Source: Phycisphaerales bacterium UBA854
Lineage (GTDB): Bacteria; Planctomycetota; Phycisphaerae; Phycisphaerales; SM1A02
Length of the DNA stretch: 13,310 bases
Assembly (NCBI GenBank): GCA_002295885.1
Contig: DBGM01000045.1
Span: 13,943 to 27,252, forward strand
Reading direction: 5' to 3'
Shown here piece by piece: positions 7,201 through 13,199 of this stretch (position 1 is its first letter; the number at the start of each line of letters is the position of its first letter). The position numbers and the translations under genes are program-made. The notes under the pieces were generated by a model, which was given only the letters and a program-made list of their open reading frames with translations, was not told the DNA's origin and ran no database searches.

Positions 7201-8802
7201 TCAGGGGCAGGTGGCGGCGATGACGTTCCCGCCCAGATCCACCCAGGGACCGAGGATGTTCATGCTGGTGTTGTTGCAGAAGAGACTGTTGTGGATCCGC
7301 GATGAGGAACTCGAGTCGGTGCTCAGTCCGCCGGCGGGAGTCGCGGACGACCAGGCGATGTTGCTCTTGGCCTTGCAGTCCGTCAGGGAAAGTCTCGAGT
7401 TGAACTCGTTGAGCATCGCACCACCCACACCGGCGGCGTTGCCGTCGAAGGAGGAGTGGATCATCTTCGCCGTGCTGTGGTCGGTCAGGTAGAGTGCCCC
7501 CCCGAGATCCACGGCGGTGTTGTTGTGGTATGCCATTCGTGCACAGCTCATGCGGGATTGCTCGACCTTCATGGCGCCACCACTCATGCCGGCTGCATTG
7601 CCCACGTAGGTGCACTGCAGCAGTGTGATGTCGGTGTGCGAAGCGTAGAGTCCGCCGCCGTCCTGCTGGGCCTCGTTCTGCTCGAAGTCCGTCCGTTCGA
7701 TGTCGATCATGTTCGGAGAGGAGATGAACATGCCTCCACCGTTCATGGCGACATTTCCATGGAGTCGACTGTCCATCAGCCCGGTGATGTCCGTCATGAA
7801 GTAGCAGATGCCGGCACCTCGATCGCCGGCCAGATTCAGGTTCACCTTGCTGTAGATGATGTCGTGGCGTCCGGACCGCTTGCGGACCAGGATGCCGCCC
7901 CCGTTGTCGACGGCCCGGTTCCGCTCGAAGGCGCAGTTGTATATGAAGACATCGCCCTTTCCGGCGTTGTACACCGCACCCCCGTTGTAGTGGGCCAGAT
8001 TCTCATGGCTCGTCACTCCGAGCATTCGCAGATCGCAGTGCATGCTGAAGACCGCACCGCCGTCGTTCGCCTCGTTCCGATCCAGGTTGGACTGCTCGAC
8101 GAGGACCTTGGAATCGTGGAAGTACGCTCCACCGCCGCTGCGGGTTGCGCGGTTGTCGGTGATCGAGCAGCGGGTCAGCAGCGCATCTGTCTTCCGGCCG
8201 TGCACTGCGCCGCCGAACCCCACGAGGAATCCCACGCCGGCCTGGCCGTCCCTGAACTGCGAATCCAGCACCTGTGGATTTCCGCCGCGAAGATCGAGAT
8301 GACCGCCGTGGGCGCGGGCCTGGTTCGATTCGAAGAGGCAGAACTGGAAGATGGAACTGCTCTTGTAGACCGATGCACCGGCGCCGTTGGTCGCCACGTT
8401 GTCGTAGATGTGGCATGACCGCACGGTCGGGCTGCTGGCGGAGATCAGCAGACCGCCTCCGCTCATGGACGCCCCGTTCGTCAACGCCAGTCCCTCGAGG
8501 ACCGTGGCACTGGTCTCGCCGTTCACACAACTGACGACCGGTCCGGCGGCACCACCGTCGATGAGGACGGATCCCAGTCCCGATGCGGAACGGATGTGGA
8601 GGTCCTTGCCGAGCAGGTCCAGATTCTCCATGTAGACCGACGGGTAGACGTCGATCGTGTCTCCACTGGCCGAGGCGTAAATGGCCTGCTGGATGAGTGG
8701 GAAGTCGTACGACGATCCGGGACCGACGGTCCAGGTGGCGGCGTTGGTCATGGTGGCCAGACCCAGGGCCGCGGCGGTCATGGTGAAAGCATGGGATTTC
8801 AT
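7201..8802 (-). CDS. Exported right-handed parallel beta-helix repeat protein
   Basis: This 533-residue protein has a signal peptide (1 to about 21, MKSHAFTMTAAALGLATMTNA). Residues 30-75 resemble the entry of pectin-lyase-like folds (PLIQQAIYASASGDTIDVYP). Residues about 115-497 then make fifteen coils, each marked by GG-A/G followed by alternating hydrophobic residues, most preceded by an N-x-A turn. The GGA and N-x-A pattern resembles that of chlamydial polymorphic outer-membrane proteins. No autotransporter barrel, dockerin or PEP-CTERM sorting tail is visible, and the protein ends WVDLGGNVIAATCP. A surface or matrix structural role, or glycan binding, is plausible. No acidic lyase triad stands out, so I do not call an enzyme. 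The start at 8802 has AAGGAA upstream (8810-8815) with a 7-nt spacing. The frame stays open upstream to about 9156, but that extension is low-complexity and structured, and is rejected as coding. Confidence 0.85.
   Translation of the reverse strand: MKSHAFTMTAAALGLATMTNAATWTVGPGSSYDFPLIQQAIYASASGDTIDVYPSVYMENLDLLGKDLHIRSASGLGSVLIDGGAAGPVVSCVNGETSATVLEGLALTNGASMSGGGLLISASSPTVRSCHIYDNVATNGAGASVYKSSSIFQFCLFESNQARAHGGHLDLRGGNPQVLDSQFRDGQAGVGFLVGFGGAVHGRKTDALLTRCSITDNRATRSGGGAYFHDSKVLVEQSNLDRNEANDGGAVFSMHCDLRMLGVTSHENLAHYNGGAVYNAGKGDVFIYNCAFERNRAVDNGGGILVRKRSGRHDIIYSKVNLNLAGDRGAGICYFMTDITGLMDSRLHGNVAMNGGGMFISSPNMIDIERTDFEQNEAQQDGGGLYASHTDITLLQCTYVGNAAGMSGGAMKVEQSRMSCARMAYHNNTAVDLGGALYLTDHSTAKMIHSSFDGNAAGVGGAMLNEFNSRLSLTDCKAKSNIAWSSATPAGGLSTDSSSSSRIHNSLFCNNTSMNILGPWVDLGGNVIAATCP
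7312..8460 (-). repeat. Fifteen degenerate coding repeats (beta-helix coils)
   Basis: Within the beta-helix gene, fifteen coils of roughly 22-32 codons carry the signature N-x-A-x(2-4)-G-G-[AG]-hydrophobic. Examples are DGGAVFSM, NGGAVYNA, NGGGILVR, DGGGLYAS and LGGALYLT. The nucleotide repeats are diverged, so this is old protein-level repetition and not a recent tandem array. Confidence 0.8.
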
Positions 8803-9003
8803 TGGCTGGTTCCTTCGTGCGGAAGAGGATGAGCGCCGATCCGCTGATCGCACCGGCGATCGGAACGGGACCGTTGCGAAGGGACCCGAGTCGAGAGCGG
8901 GGATGGCTATCCGGAATGCGAAGAAACCGTTGCGGATCTCACAGGGAATCCGTGGATTGCGGATCTTTCCGCGTCGATCCGCCATGGGAGGGGTGAAAAC
9001 GAG

Positions 9004-9043
9004 GGAAGGATCGGGATCGCTGGTCGTCGATCCCGATCCTTCC
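9004..9043 (-). terminator. 16-bp perfect hairpin, candidate terminator
   Basis: GGAAGGATCGGGATCG (9004-9019) pairs perfectly with CGATCCCGATCCTTCC (9028-9043) around an 8-base loop. On the - strand the stem is followed by CTCGTTTTCACC, with a T run starting four bases past the stem, so it could end transcription from the Gfo/Idh operon or from a small RNA made in this interval. On + no T run follows. The offset of the T run leaves other roles open, such as an mRNA-stabilising hairpin or a palindromic binding site. Confidence 0.5.
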
Positions 9044-9193
9044 GGCCTGTCCCCACAGGAGCCGGGGGTGCTGCGAAGGGACGGCGAAACCCCAATCCCG
9101 GAAGGGCCCGGCACGAGCGGCCCCGGAAGGGCCGTCGCTTCGCATGATGCCTGCAATCGATGCAGGAGACCGCAGGCATCCTCGTTCCATGCG
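9042..9193. other. Candidate structured RNA element (strand uncertain)
   Basis: Four interlocking pairings occur side by side. First, CCGG-CCTGT-CCCC-ACAGG-(AG)-CCGG forms a hairpin at 9042-9065. Second, GCGAAG-G-GACGG (9073-9084) pairs with CCGTC-G-CTTCGC (9132-9143), giving 11 bp with one mismatch. Third, inside that stem are two identical CCC-GGAA-GGG hairpins (9097-9106 and 9122-9131), making a three-way junction. Fourth, GATGCCTGC (9146-9154) pairs with GCAGGCATC (9172-9180), with a competing inner CCTGCA/TGCAGG hairpin at 9150-9166. The two GGAA loops are GNRA tetraloops if the + strand is the RNA, whereas the terminator-like hairpin beside it favours the - strand. No match to RNase P, tmRNA, SRP or 6S RNA was recognised. 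Confidence 0.4.
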
Positions 9194-9261
9194 CGTGGCG
9201 CCTGGATTCCTCTTCCCGTCTCTTCGCTGAGTTTTCGATCTGGGTGTGCGCCCGGTGATCT

Positions 9262-9267
9262 GTCCTA
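9262..9267 (-). promoter_or_regulatory. Weak candidate -10 box upstream of the structured interval
   Basis: On the - strand TAGGAC lies 61 nt past the Gfo/Idh stop, in front of the structured segment. It matches the TAGG-type boxes seen ahead of three other genes here. No -35 box is evident. If real it would start an RNA running into the 9004-9043 hairpin (about 250 nt) or on into the beta-helix gene. Confidence 0.2.
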
Positions 9268-9327
9268 GAGTTCGCAGGGCGTGGGGGATCGGTTGCGTCG
9301 AGGTCGGAGAATTGCGGTCGATGGGGA

Positions 9328-10686
9328 TCAGGCGGGCCGCATGGTCTCGGATTCGGCGTCCCACAGCATGACCTTGTCCTGCCGGTAGGACTCCACGGCC
9401 ATCTTGATGGCCACCATCGTCGATGCTCCGAGATCCACATTGCAGCTCAGCGGATCGCCGTTTCGTATCGCATCGAGGAAGTTGCCCATGTGATCGCGCC
9501 GTCCCGGTGCATCGAGCCGGCTCACGGCCTGACCGTGAGGTGGTGTGGTGATCGTCTTGCCTTTCTCGTCCGTGGTCGTGGACACCTTGACCGTGTCACG
9601 GTTCGCCGCCCGGAACTCCTCCGCCCAGGTCGATTGTTCGTGCATCGAAACGCCGTTCTCGAACTTCATGGTGCCGTACTGGCCGCGGATGATGTCGGGG
9701 ACGCCGAGGTCGTTCGTCATCACGCTCACTAGCACCACCGTGTGTTCGCTCGGGTAGTCGACCATCATCATGAACGAGTCGGGAATATCGCGTTCGTCCT
9801 TCTCGAGGTACCGGCCGCCCGAAGCGACGACCCGACGTGGGTATTCGCCGTCGGGTCCGCTGATCGCCAGCAGGAACGGCGCAAGCTTGTGGTAGAGCAG
9901 GTCCGTCGCGACCCCGCCGTTGTAGGCGAAGTACTTGCGGAACCGGAAGAAGTGGTCCGGATTCCATGCGATCTCCTCGGCCAGGCCGTGTTCGTGTCCC
10001 AGCCAGCGATCCCAATCCACGTAGTCGTCGCTGGCCGGATCGTTGTCGGGGCCCGCACCCGGGTCCATGCCCCAGTTGAACTGCCCGCCACGCGAGTTCC
10101 TGCAGTAGCTGCTTTGACTCCAGACCGGCTTTCCGATCCGCCCGTCCTCGATGGCCTTGCGGGCGGTCCAGAACTCGCCCATGCTCGTCCGCTGCGGACC
10201 TACCTGCAGCACGCGCCCCGTGCGATGGACCGCATCCCGGCATTCCAGTGCCTGCGGGATGGTCAGCGAGAGCGGCTTTTCGCAGTACACGTCCTTGCCG
10301 GATTCCATCGCCTCGATCGCGATCCGCGTGTGCCAGTGGTCCGGCGTGGCGATCACCACCGCATCCACGTCGCGGTTGTCGAGGACCTCCTCGTGACGCA
10401 TCGTTCCGCAACCGTCCCCGTGGCCGATGATCTTCATCGCATTGTTGAGCCGTCGCCGGTAGACGTCGCAGACCTGGATGACGTCGAGGTTCTCCTCGGC
10501 CTTGCGCTTGACGAGGTTGTTGGTGTGCCCGGTTCCCATTCCGCCGGTTCCCACCACGGCCATGTGGAGCCGTTCGTTCGAACCCATGATCCGCGCGTAG
10601 CTGGAGGCGGGGAGCCAGGAGGCGACGGCGGTCGCGGCCGAGGCCTTCAGGAAGAGTCGTCGTGAGGACGTGTGGTGCTGGGTCAT
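9328..10686 (-). CDS. Tat-exported Gfo/Idh/MocA-family oxidoreductase
   Basis: This 452-residue NAD(P)-dependent dehydrogenase carries a twin-arginine signal (S8-R9-R10-L-F-L-K, then a hydrophobic AATAVASWLPASS stretch), so it should be exported folded. The Rossmann motif is VVGTGGMGTGH (residues 44-54). The family signature CEKPLS places the catalytic lysine at K137, preceded by ATPDHWHT (113-120). The C-terminal substrate domain has NGGVATDLLYH, with D262 and H266 as the usual active-site pair. Planctomycetes carry many such exported paralogues, thought to act on sugars or polyols; the substrate here cannot be read from sequence. The start at 10686 is set by AAGGAG 9 nt upstream (10696-10701) and by the Tat signal. 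It follows the nitroreductase gene by 51 nt and may be cotranscribed with it or use its own promoter at 10711-10741. Confidence 0.93.
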   Translation of the reverse strand: MTQHHTSSRRLFLKASAATAVASWLPASSYARIMGSNERLHMAVVGTGGMGTGHTNNLVKRKAEENLDVIQVCDVYRRRLNNAMKIIGHGDGCGTMRHEEVLDNRDVDAVVIATPDHWHTRIAIEAMESGKDVYCEKPLSLTIPQALECRDAVHRTGRVLQVGPQRTSMGEFWTARKAIEDGRIGKPVWSQSSYCRNSRGGQFNWGMDPGAGPDNDPASDDYVDWDRWLGHEHGLAEEIAWNPDHFFRFRKYFAYNGGVATDLLYHKLAPFLLAISGPDGEYPRRVVASGGRYLEKDERDIPDSFMMMVDYPSEHTVVLVSVMTNDLGVPDIIRGQYGTMKFENGVSMHEQSTWAEEFRAANRDTVKVSTTTDEKGKTITTPPHGQAVSRLDAPGRRDHMGNFLDAIRNGDPLSCNVDLGASTMVAIKMAVESYRQDKVMLWDAESETMRPA

Positions 10687-10710
10687 GGGAAGAGGCTCCT
10701 TGCTCCCGAT

Positions 10711-10741
10711 AGCCTACGCCGAAATTCCACGGGGGTGTCAG
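10711..10741 (-). promoter_or_regulatory. Candidate promoter of the Gfo/Idh gene
   Basis: On the - strand CTGACA (10736-10741, five of six matches to TTGACA) is followed after 19 bp by TAGGCT (10711-10716). This would start RNA about 18 nt before the ATG, just ahead of the Shine-Dalgarno sequence. The spacer is long and the -35 box overlaps the stop of the nitroreductase gene, so cotranscription remains possible. Confidence 0.35.
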
Positions 10742-11490
10742 TCCAGATCTGCGCCCTGGGAGCGGAAGTAGGGCGCGAGCGAGATCCGTCGCGGCGTCGT
10801 GAACTTGTCGATCATCTGGGTGTTCCAGTCCCGGCGCGGTCGGTTCGAATCCGCGGCGCCGCCGTCCCGGGTCGCGTAGTACTCCGAAACGACGGCGTCG
10901 TATTCGTCCATCGACGCGAGCATGGATTCGTCGTCCGGCCACCGCTCCTCGAACAGCACCGCCTCGATCGGCAGGCGGGGTCGAAGGTCCGGTTCCTGAT
11001 CGGGGTGCCCGACGCAGAGTCCGAAGAGCGGGTACACCCCGGGGGGGAATTCGAGCAGCTCCTGCACGGTGGGAAGATCGTTCCGCAGGCCACCGATGTA
11101 GCAGGCTCCGTAGCCCATGGATTCAAAGGCGAGGACCAGGTTCTGGGCGAACAGGGAGGCGTCCACGACCGAGAGAAGGAACGCCTCGCACCGGGCGTCG
11201 TAGTCCTTTCCGTCCCGTTCGATCAGCAGTCGGTGCCGACGGGTGTCGCCGCAGACGACGAAGAAGGCGCCGCACCGCGCCACCTTGGTCTGGTTGCCGG
11301 TCAGTTCGATCAGCCGTTCACGACGGTGCTCGTCGCGGATGCGGATGATGCAGTAGGACTGGATGCTGCCGCTCGTGGAGGCCATCTGCCCGGCTTCGAT
11401 CGCGGCGCGGACGTGCACCTCGTTCACGGGCTGATCCGTGAACCGTCGGATGGAACGATGGGAAAGCATCTGTTCGATGACCGTGTTCAT
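10738..11490 (-). CDS. nfsA: NfsA-type NADPH-dependent FMN nitroreductase
   Basis: This 250-residue cytoplasmic flavoenzyme closely follows the oxygen-insensitive NfsA/FRP nitroreductase pattern (E. coli NfsA is 240 residues). These enzymes use FMN and NADPH for two-electron reduction of nitroaromatics, quinones or flavins. Visible landmarks are the FMN-binding start HRSIRRFTDQPV (11-22), ASTSGSIQ (37-44), SLFAQNLVLAFESMGYGACYIGGLRND (112-138, in blocks), PLFGLCVGHP (154-163) and PDLRPRLP (167-174). The end has YDAVVSEYYATR and APYFRSQG. GAGGAG directly follows the stop of the upstream ThiF-like gene and lies 7 nt before this ATG, so the two genes almost certainly share an mRNA. The symbol reflects the subfamily; the physiological substrate is not known. 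Confidence 0.9.
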   Translation of the reverse strand: MNTVIEQMLSHRSIRRFTDQPVNEVHVRAAIEAGQMASTSGSIQSYCIIRIRDEHRRERLIELTGNQTKVARCGAFFVVCGDTRRHRLLIERDGKDYDARCEAFLLSVVDASLFAQNLVLAFESMGYGACYIGGLRNDLPTVQELLEFPPGVYPLFGLCVGHPDQEPDLRPRLPIEAVLFEERWPDDESMLASMDEYDAVVSEYYATRDGGAADSNRPRRDWNTQMIDKFTTPRRISLAPYFRSQGADLD

Positions 11491-11503
11491 GTGCGGTCTC
11501 CTC

Positions 11504-12529
11504 TCAGCTTCCGATGTATCTGGCGTAGATGGTGCGGGCCTGTTCGGGGGTTGCGCAGCCGTGGATCAGCGCTCGCCCGTCGGGGAAGACGGTGACATCG
11601 ACGGCCGGGTCGTCCAGATGCCCCCGCAGGACCTCCCCGGTGCTTCGGAACCGGCCGTGGTCGGCGAGTCGGTCGGCGAGGGTGGGCAGGTCCACGTCGG
11701 TGCCGGAGGAATCCGGCTTGATCTGCACCGCATCCCGACCGCAGAGGACGGTCGAGGAGGCGATCCGGTCTCCACGCAGCCATTCGAAGTTCCGCTCTCC
11801 GCAGCAGGGGCACGATGCGCGGGGGGCCCCGGGATCCATGGCGTGACGGGTGCCGCTCCAGGCGTCGAACGAGTGCAGGCGGACATCCACGTCGTCGATG
11901 TGGCCGGACAGGATCTTGATCGCCTGCATGCACTGGTGTGCCGCAACCATGTGGATGACCGGTCCGAGGATGCCGGCGGTGTCGCAGGTCGGTGACAGGC
12001 CGGGTGCGGGCGGATCCGGGAACGTACAGCGCAGACAGGGGGTGCGACCGGGAATGATCGCGGTGCTCATGCCCGTCGTTCCGACCGCGCCGCCGTAGCA
12101 CCACGGTCGTCCGGACGAGACGGCCAGATCGTTGACCAGATACCGGGTCTCGAAGTTGTCGAGGCCGTCGATGAGGAGATCGTATCCCTCCGTGAGCCGC
12201 TCCGCGTTCGAGGCGTCGAAGTCGGCGATCTCGGGGACGATGTCGATCGACGAGTTGACCGATGCGAGTCGTTGTGCCGCCGCCGCCGCCTTGGGTCGTG
12301 CCAGATCGGATTCCGCGAAGAGCACCTGTCGCTGGAGATTGGTTGCTTCGACGACGTCCCGGTCGATCAGCAGCAGTCGTCCGATCCCGGCCCGGGCCAG
12401 CAGGTCCGCGGCCACCGTTCCCAGTGCGCCGCATCCGATGACGGCGACCGAGGAGTCCGCCAGTCGCTGCTGGCCCGCGTCGCCGAGTTGCGGGACCATG
12501 CGTTGACGGTGGTAGCGGTCCTCGTTCAT
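11504..12529 (-). CDS. ThiF/MoeB/HesA-family adenylyltransferase (E1-like)
   Basis: This 341-residue enzyme should adenylate the C-terminal glycine of a ubiquitin-like sulfur carrier (ThiS or MoaD type). The N-terminus RYHRQRMVPQLG is the family's usual opening. The nucleotide site is GCGALG (32-37), with D56, the D-x-V-x(3)-NLQRQ block (58-68), K80 and D124 (DGLDNFETRY). Structural zinc would bind C165/C168 and C240/C243. C182 in TCDTAGILGP is the probable catalytic or disulfide-forming cysteine. Residues 255-341 (STVLCGRDAVQI, TVFPDGRALIHG, ARTIYARYIGS) form the tail seen in Bacillus-type ThiF and related proteins, not a rhodanese domain. No carrier protein gene is adjacent, so ThiF and MoeB roles cannot be separated. 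The start at 12529 is fixed by the conserved RYxRQ opening, although no Shine-Dalgarno sequence precedes it. Confidence 0.92.
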   Translation of the reverse strand: MNEDRYHRQRMVPQLGDAGQQRLADSSVAVIGCGALGTVAADLLARAGIGRLLLIDRDVVEATNLQRQVLFAESDLARPKAAAAAQRLASVNSSIDIVPEIADFDASNAERLTEGYDLLIDGLDNFETRYLVNDLAVSSGRPWCYGGAVGTTGMSTAIIPGRTPCLRCTFPDPPAPGLSPTCDTAGILGPVIHMVAAHQCMQAIKILSGHIDDVDVRLHSFDAWSGTRHAMDPGAPRASCPCCGERNFEWLRGDRIASSTVLCGRDAVQIKPDSSGTDVDLPTLADRLADHGRFRSTGEVLRGHLDDPAVDVTVFPDGRALIHGCATPEQARTIYARYIGS

Positions 12530-12535
12530 GCCGAC

Positions 12536-12565
12536 AGCCTAGCGTCGTCGGGACGCCGGTACGAA
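12536..12565 (-). promoter_or_regulatory. Candidate promoter of the ThiF-like gene (possibly leaderless)
   Basis: On the - strand TAGGCT (12536-12541) ends 6 nt before the ATG at 12529. TTCGTA (12560-12565), 18 bp upstream, is a weak -35 box that overlaps the T tract of the rpsG terminator. No purine-rich ribosome-binding site lies in the 6-nt gap or just above it, so RNA would begin at or next to the ATG. Confidence 0.4.
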
Positions 12566-12595
12566 AAAAGCGGACGCGACCGAGGTCGCGTCCGC
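12564..12595 (-). terminator. Strong intrinsic terminator after rpsG
   Basis: On the - strand an 11-bp perfect stem (GCGGACGCGAC with GTCGCGTCCGC) closes a four-base loop and is followed directly by TTTTTT. It lies 22 nt past the rpsG stop. This is the clearest terminator in the window and ends the rpsL-rpsG transcript. Confidence 0.93.
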
Positions 12596-12617
12596 CGTGG
12601 GGTTCGTGTCGACGACA

Positions 12618-13112
12618 TCACCAGGCGAAGTGGCTGAACGCCTTGTTTGCTTCGGCCATGCGGTGGGTCTGCTCACGGGTGTTGACCGCCTTGCCTTCAC
12701 CGCGTGATGCGTCGTAGAGCTCCTTGGCGAGTCGCTTGGCCATCGGCTTGCCCTTGTCGGCCCGTGCGGCCTGGATGATCCAGCGGAAGCCGAGACTCTG
12801 GCGACGTCGCTGGGTCACGGGCATCGGGACCTGGTAGTTCGCACCGCCGACCCGCTTGGAACGGACCTCGACGTTGGGCTTGGCGTTGTCGATTGCCTTG
12901 GTGAAGACCTCGAACGCCTCGGAGGGCATGCTCTCGTCCTTCTCCTTGTCCAGGCGGGCCTGGATGAGGTCGAGCGCGTCGTAGACGCAGCGCTGGGCGA
13001 CGGCCTTCTTGCCGTCGATCATGACGCAGTTGATGAACTTCGACAGGACCAGGCTCGAGTGGCGCGGGTCCGGCTTCAGCTGTGATTCGGATTTGGTGAT
13101 ACGTCCTGCCAT
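12618..13112 (-). CDS. rpsG: 30S ribosomal protein S7
   Basis: This 164-residue protein is S7, the primary assembly protein of the 3' major (head) domain of 16S rRNA; it contacts the E-site tRNA. It is slightly longer than the usual 156 or so residues. Characteristic stretches are FINCVMIDGKKAVA, VFTKAIDNAKPNVEVRSKRV, GGANYQVPMPV, RRRQSLGFRWI, LAKELYDASRGEG and KAVNTREQTHRMAEANKAFSHFAW. The start at 13112 has a strong AGGAG with 7-nt spacing (13120-13124). It lies 87 nt behind rpsL, as in a normal str operon, but is followed by a terminator rather than fusA. Confidence 0.98.
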   Translation of the reverse strand: MAGRITKSESQLKPDPRHSSLVLSKFINCVMIDGKKAVAQRCVYDALDLIQARLDKEKDESMPSEAFEVFTKAIDNAKPNVEVRSKRVGGANYQVPMPVTQRRRQSLGFRWIIQAARADKGKPMAKRLAKELYDASRGEGKAVNTREQTHRMAEANKAFSHFAW

Positions 13113-13199
13113 TGGTCCTCTCCTGGCTCATCTGCCCCAAGGGGGCCGTTGTTCACCGTTTCCCCGAGGAAGGAAACGATTACTTGCCTTGCATTGTGG
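13113..13199 (-). promoter_or_regulatory. rpsL-rpsG intercistronic leader with two hairpins
   Basis: The 87-nt gap contains CGTTTCC/GGAAACG (13157-13163 with 13172-13178, 8-nt loop) and, nearer the rpsG ribosome-binding site, GCCCC/GGGGC (13134-13138 with 13142-13146, 3-nt loop). In E. coli the same intercistronic region is bound by S7 for translational autoregulation. That this gap does the same is inference from position and structure only; I did not recognise the E. coli S7-binding sequence. Confidence 0.35.

Larger units (their letters stand above)
8803..9327. other. 525-bp gene-free interval rich in inverted repeats
   Basis: This interval lies between the end of the Gfo/Idh gene and the start of the beta-helix gene. 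I find no credible protein gene in it: the frames that stay open across it are low-complexity or shadows, with no ribosome-binding site or family motif. It holds the beta-helix ribosome-binding site (8810-8815), a small hairpin GATCGC-ACCG-GCGATC (8846-8861), two direct copies of TTGCGGATCT (8930-8939 and 8957-8966), a 16-bp hairpin (9004-9043) and a folded segment (9042-9193). The 11-mer TGCGAAGGGAC occurs at 8875-8885 and again at 9072-9082. Confidence 0.7.

Noticed and set aside
4255..7305. A very long open frame on the + strand antisense to the zinc protease gene
   Set aside because: It is a GC-rich shadow of a gene with signal peptide, zinc motif and ribosome-binding site. The shadow translation has no recognisable family motif.
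7312..8460. Possible CRISPR-like or tandem DNA repeat array
   Set aside because: The periodicity is at protein level with diverged nucleotides and no constant repeat or spacer; it is beta-helix coding sequence.
9091..9135. SRP RNA, suggested by two GGAA tetraloop hairpins
   Set aside because: The conserved bases flanking the SRP domain IV loop (GGUCAGG and AGCAGCC) are absent.
8803..9156. In-frame N-terminal extension of the beta-helix gene
   Set aside because: The added residues are low-complexity and Pro/Arg/Ser-rich, and would bury the signal peptide. The ATG at 8802 has its own Shine-Dalgarno sequence.
13183..13197. Five-codon reading frame (MQGK, stop) between rpsL and rpsG on the - strand
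   Set aside because: It has no ribosome-binding site and is short enough to arise by chance.
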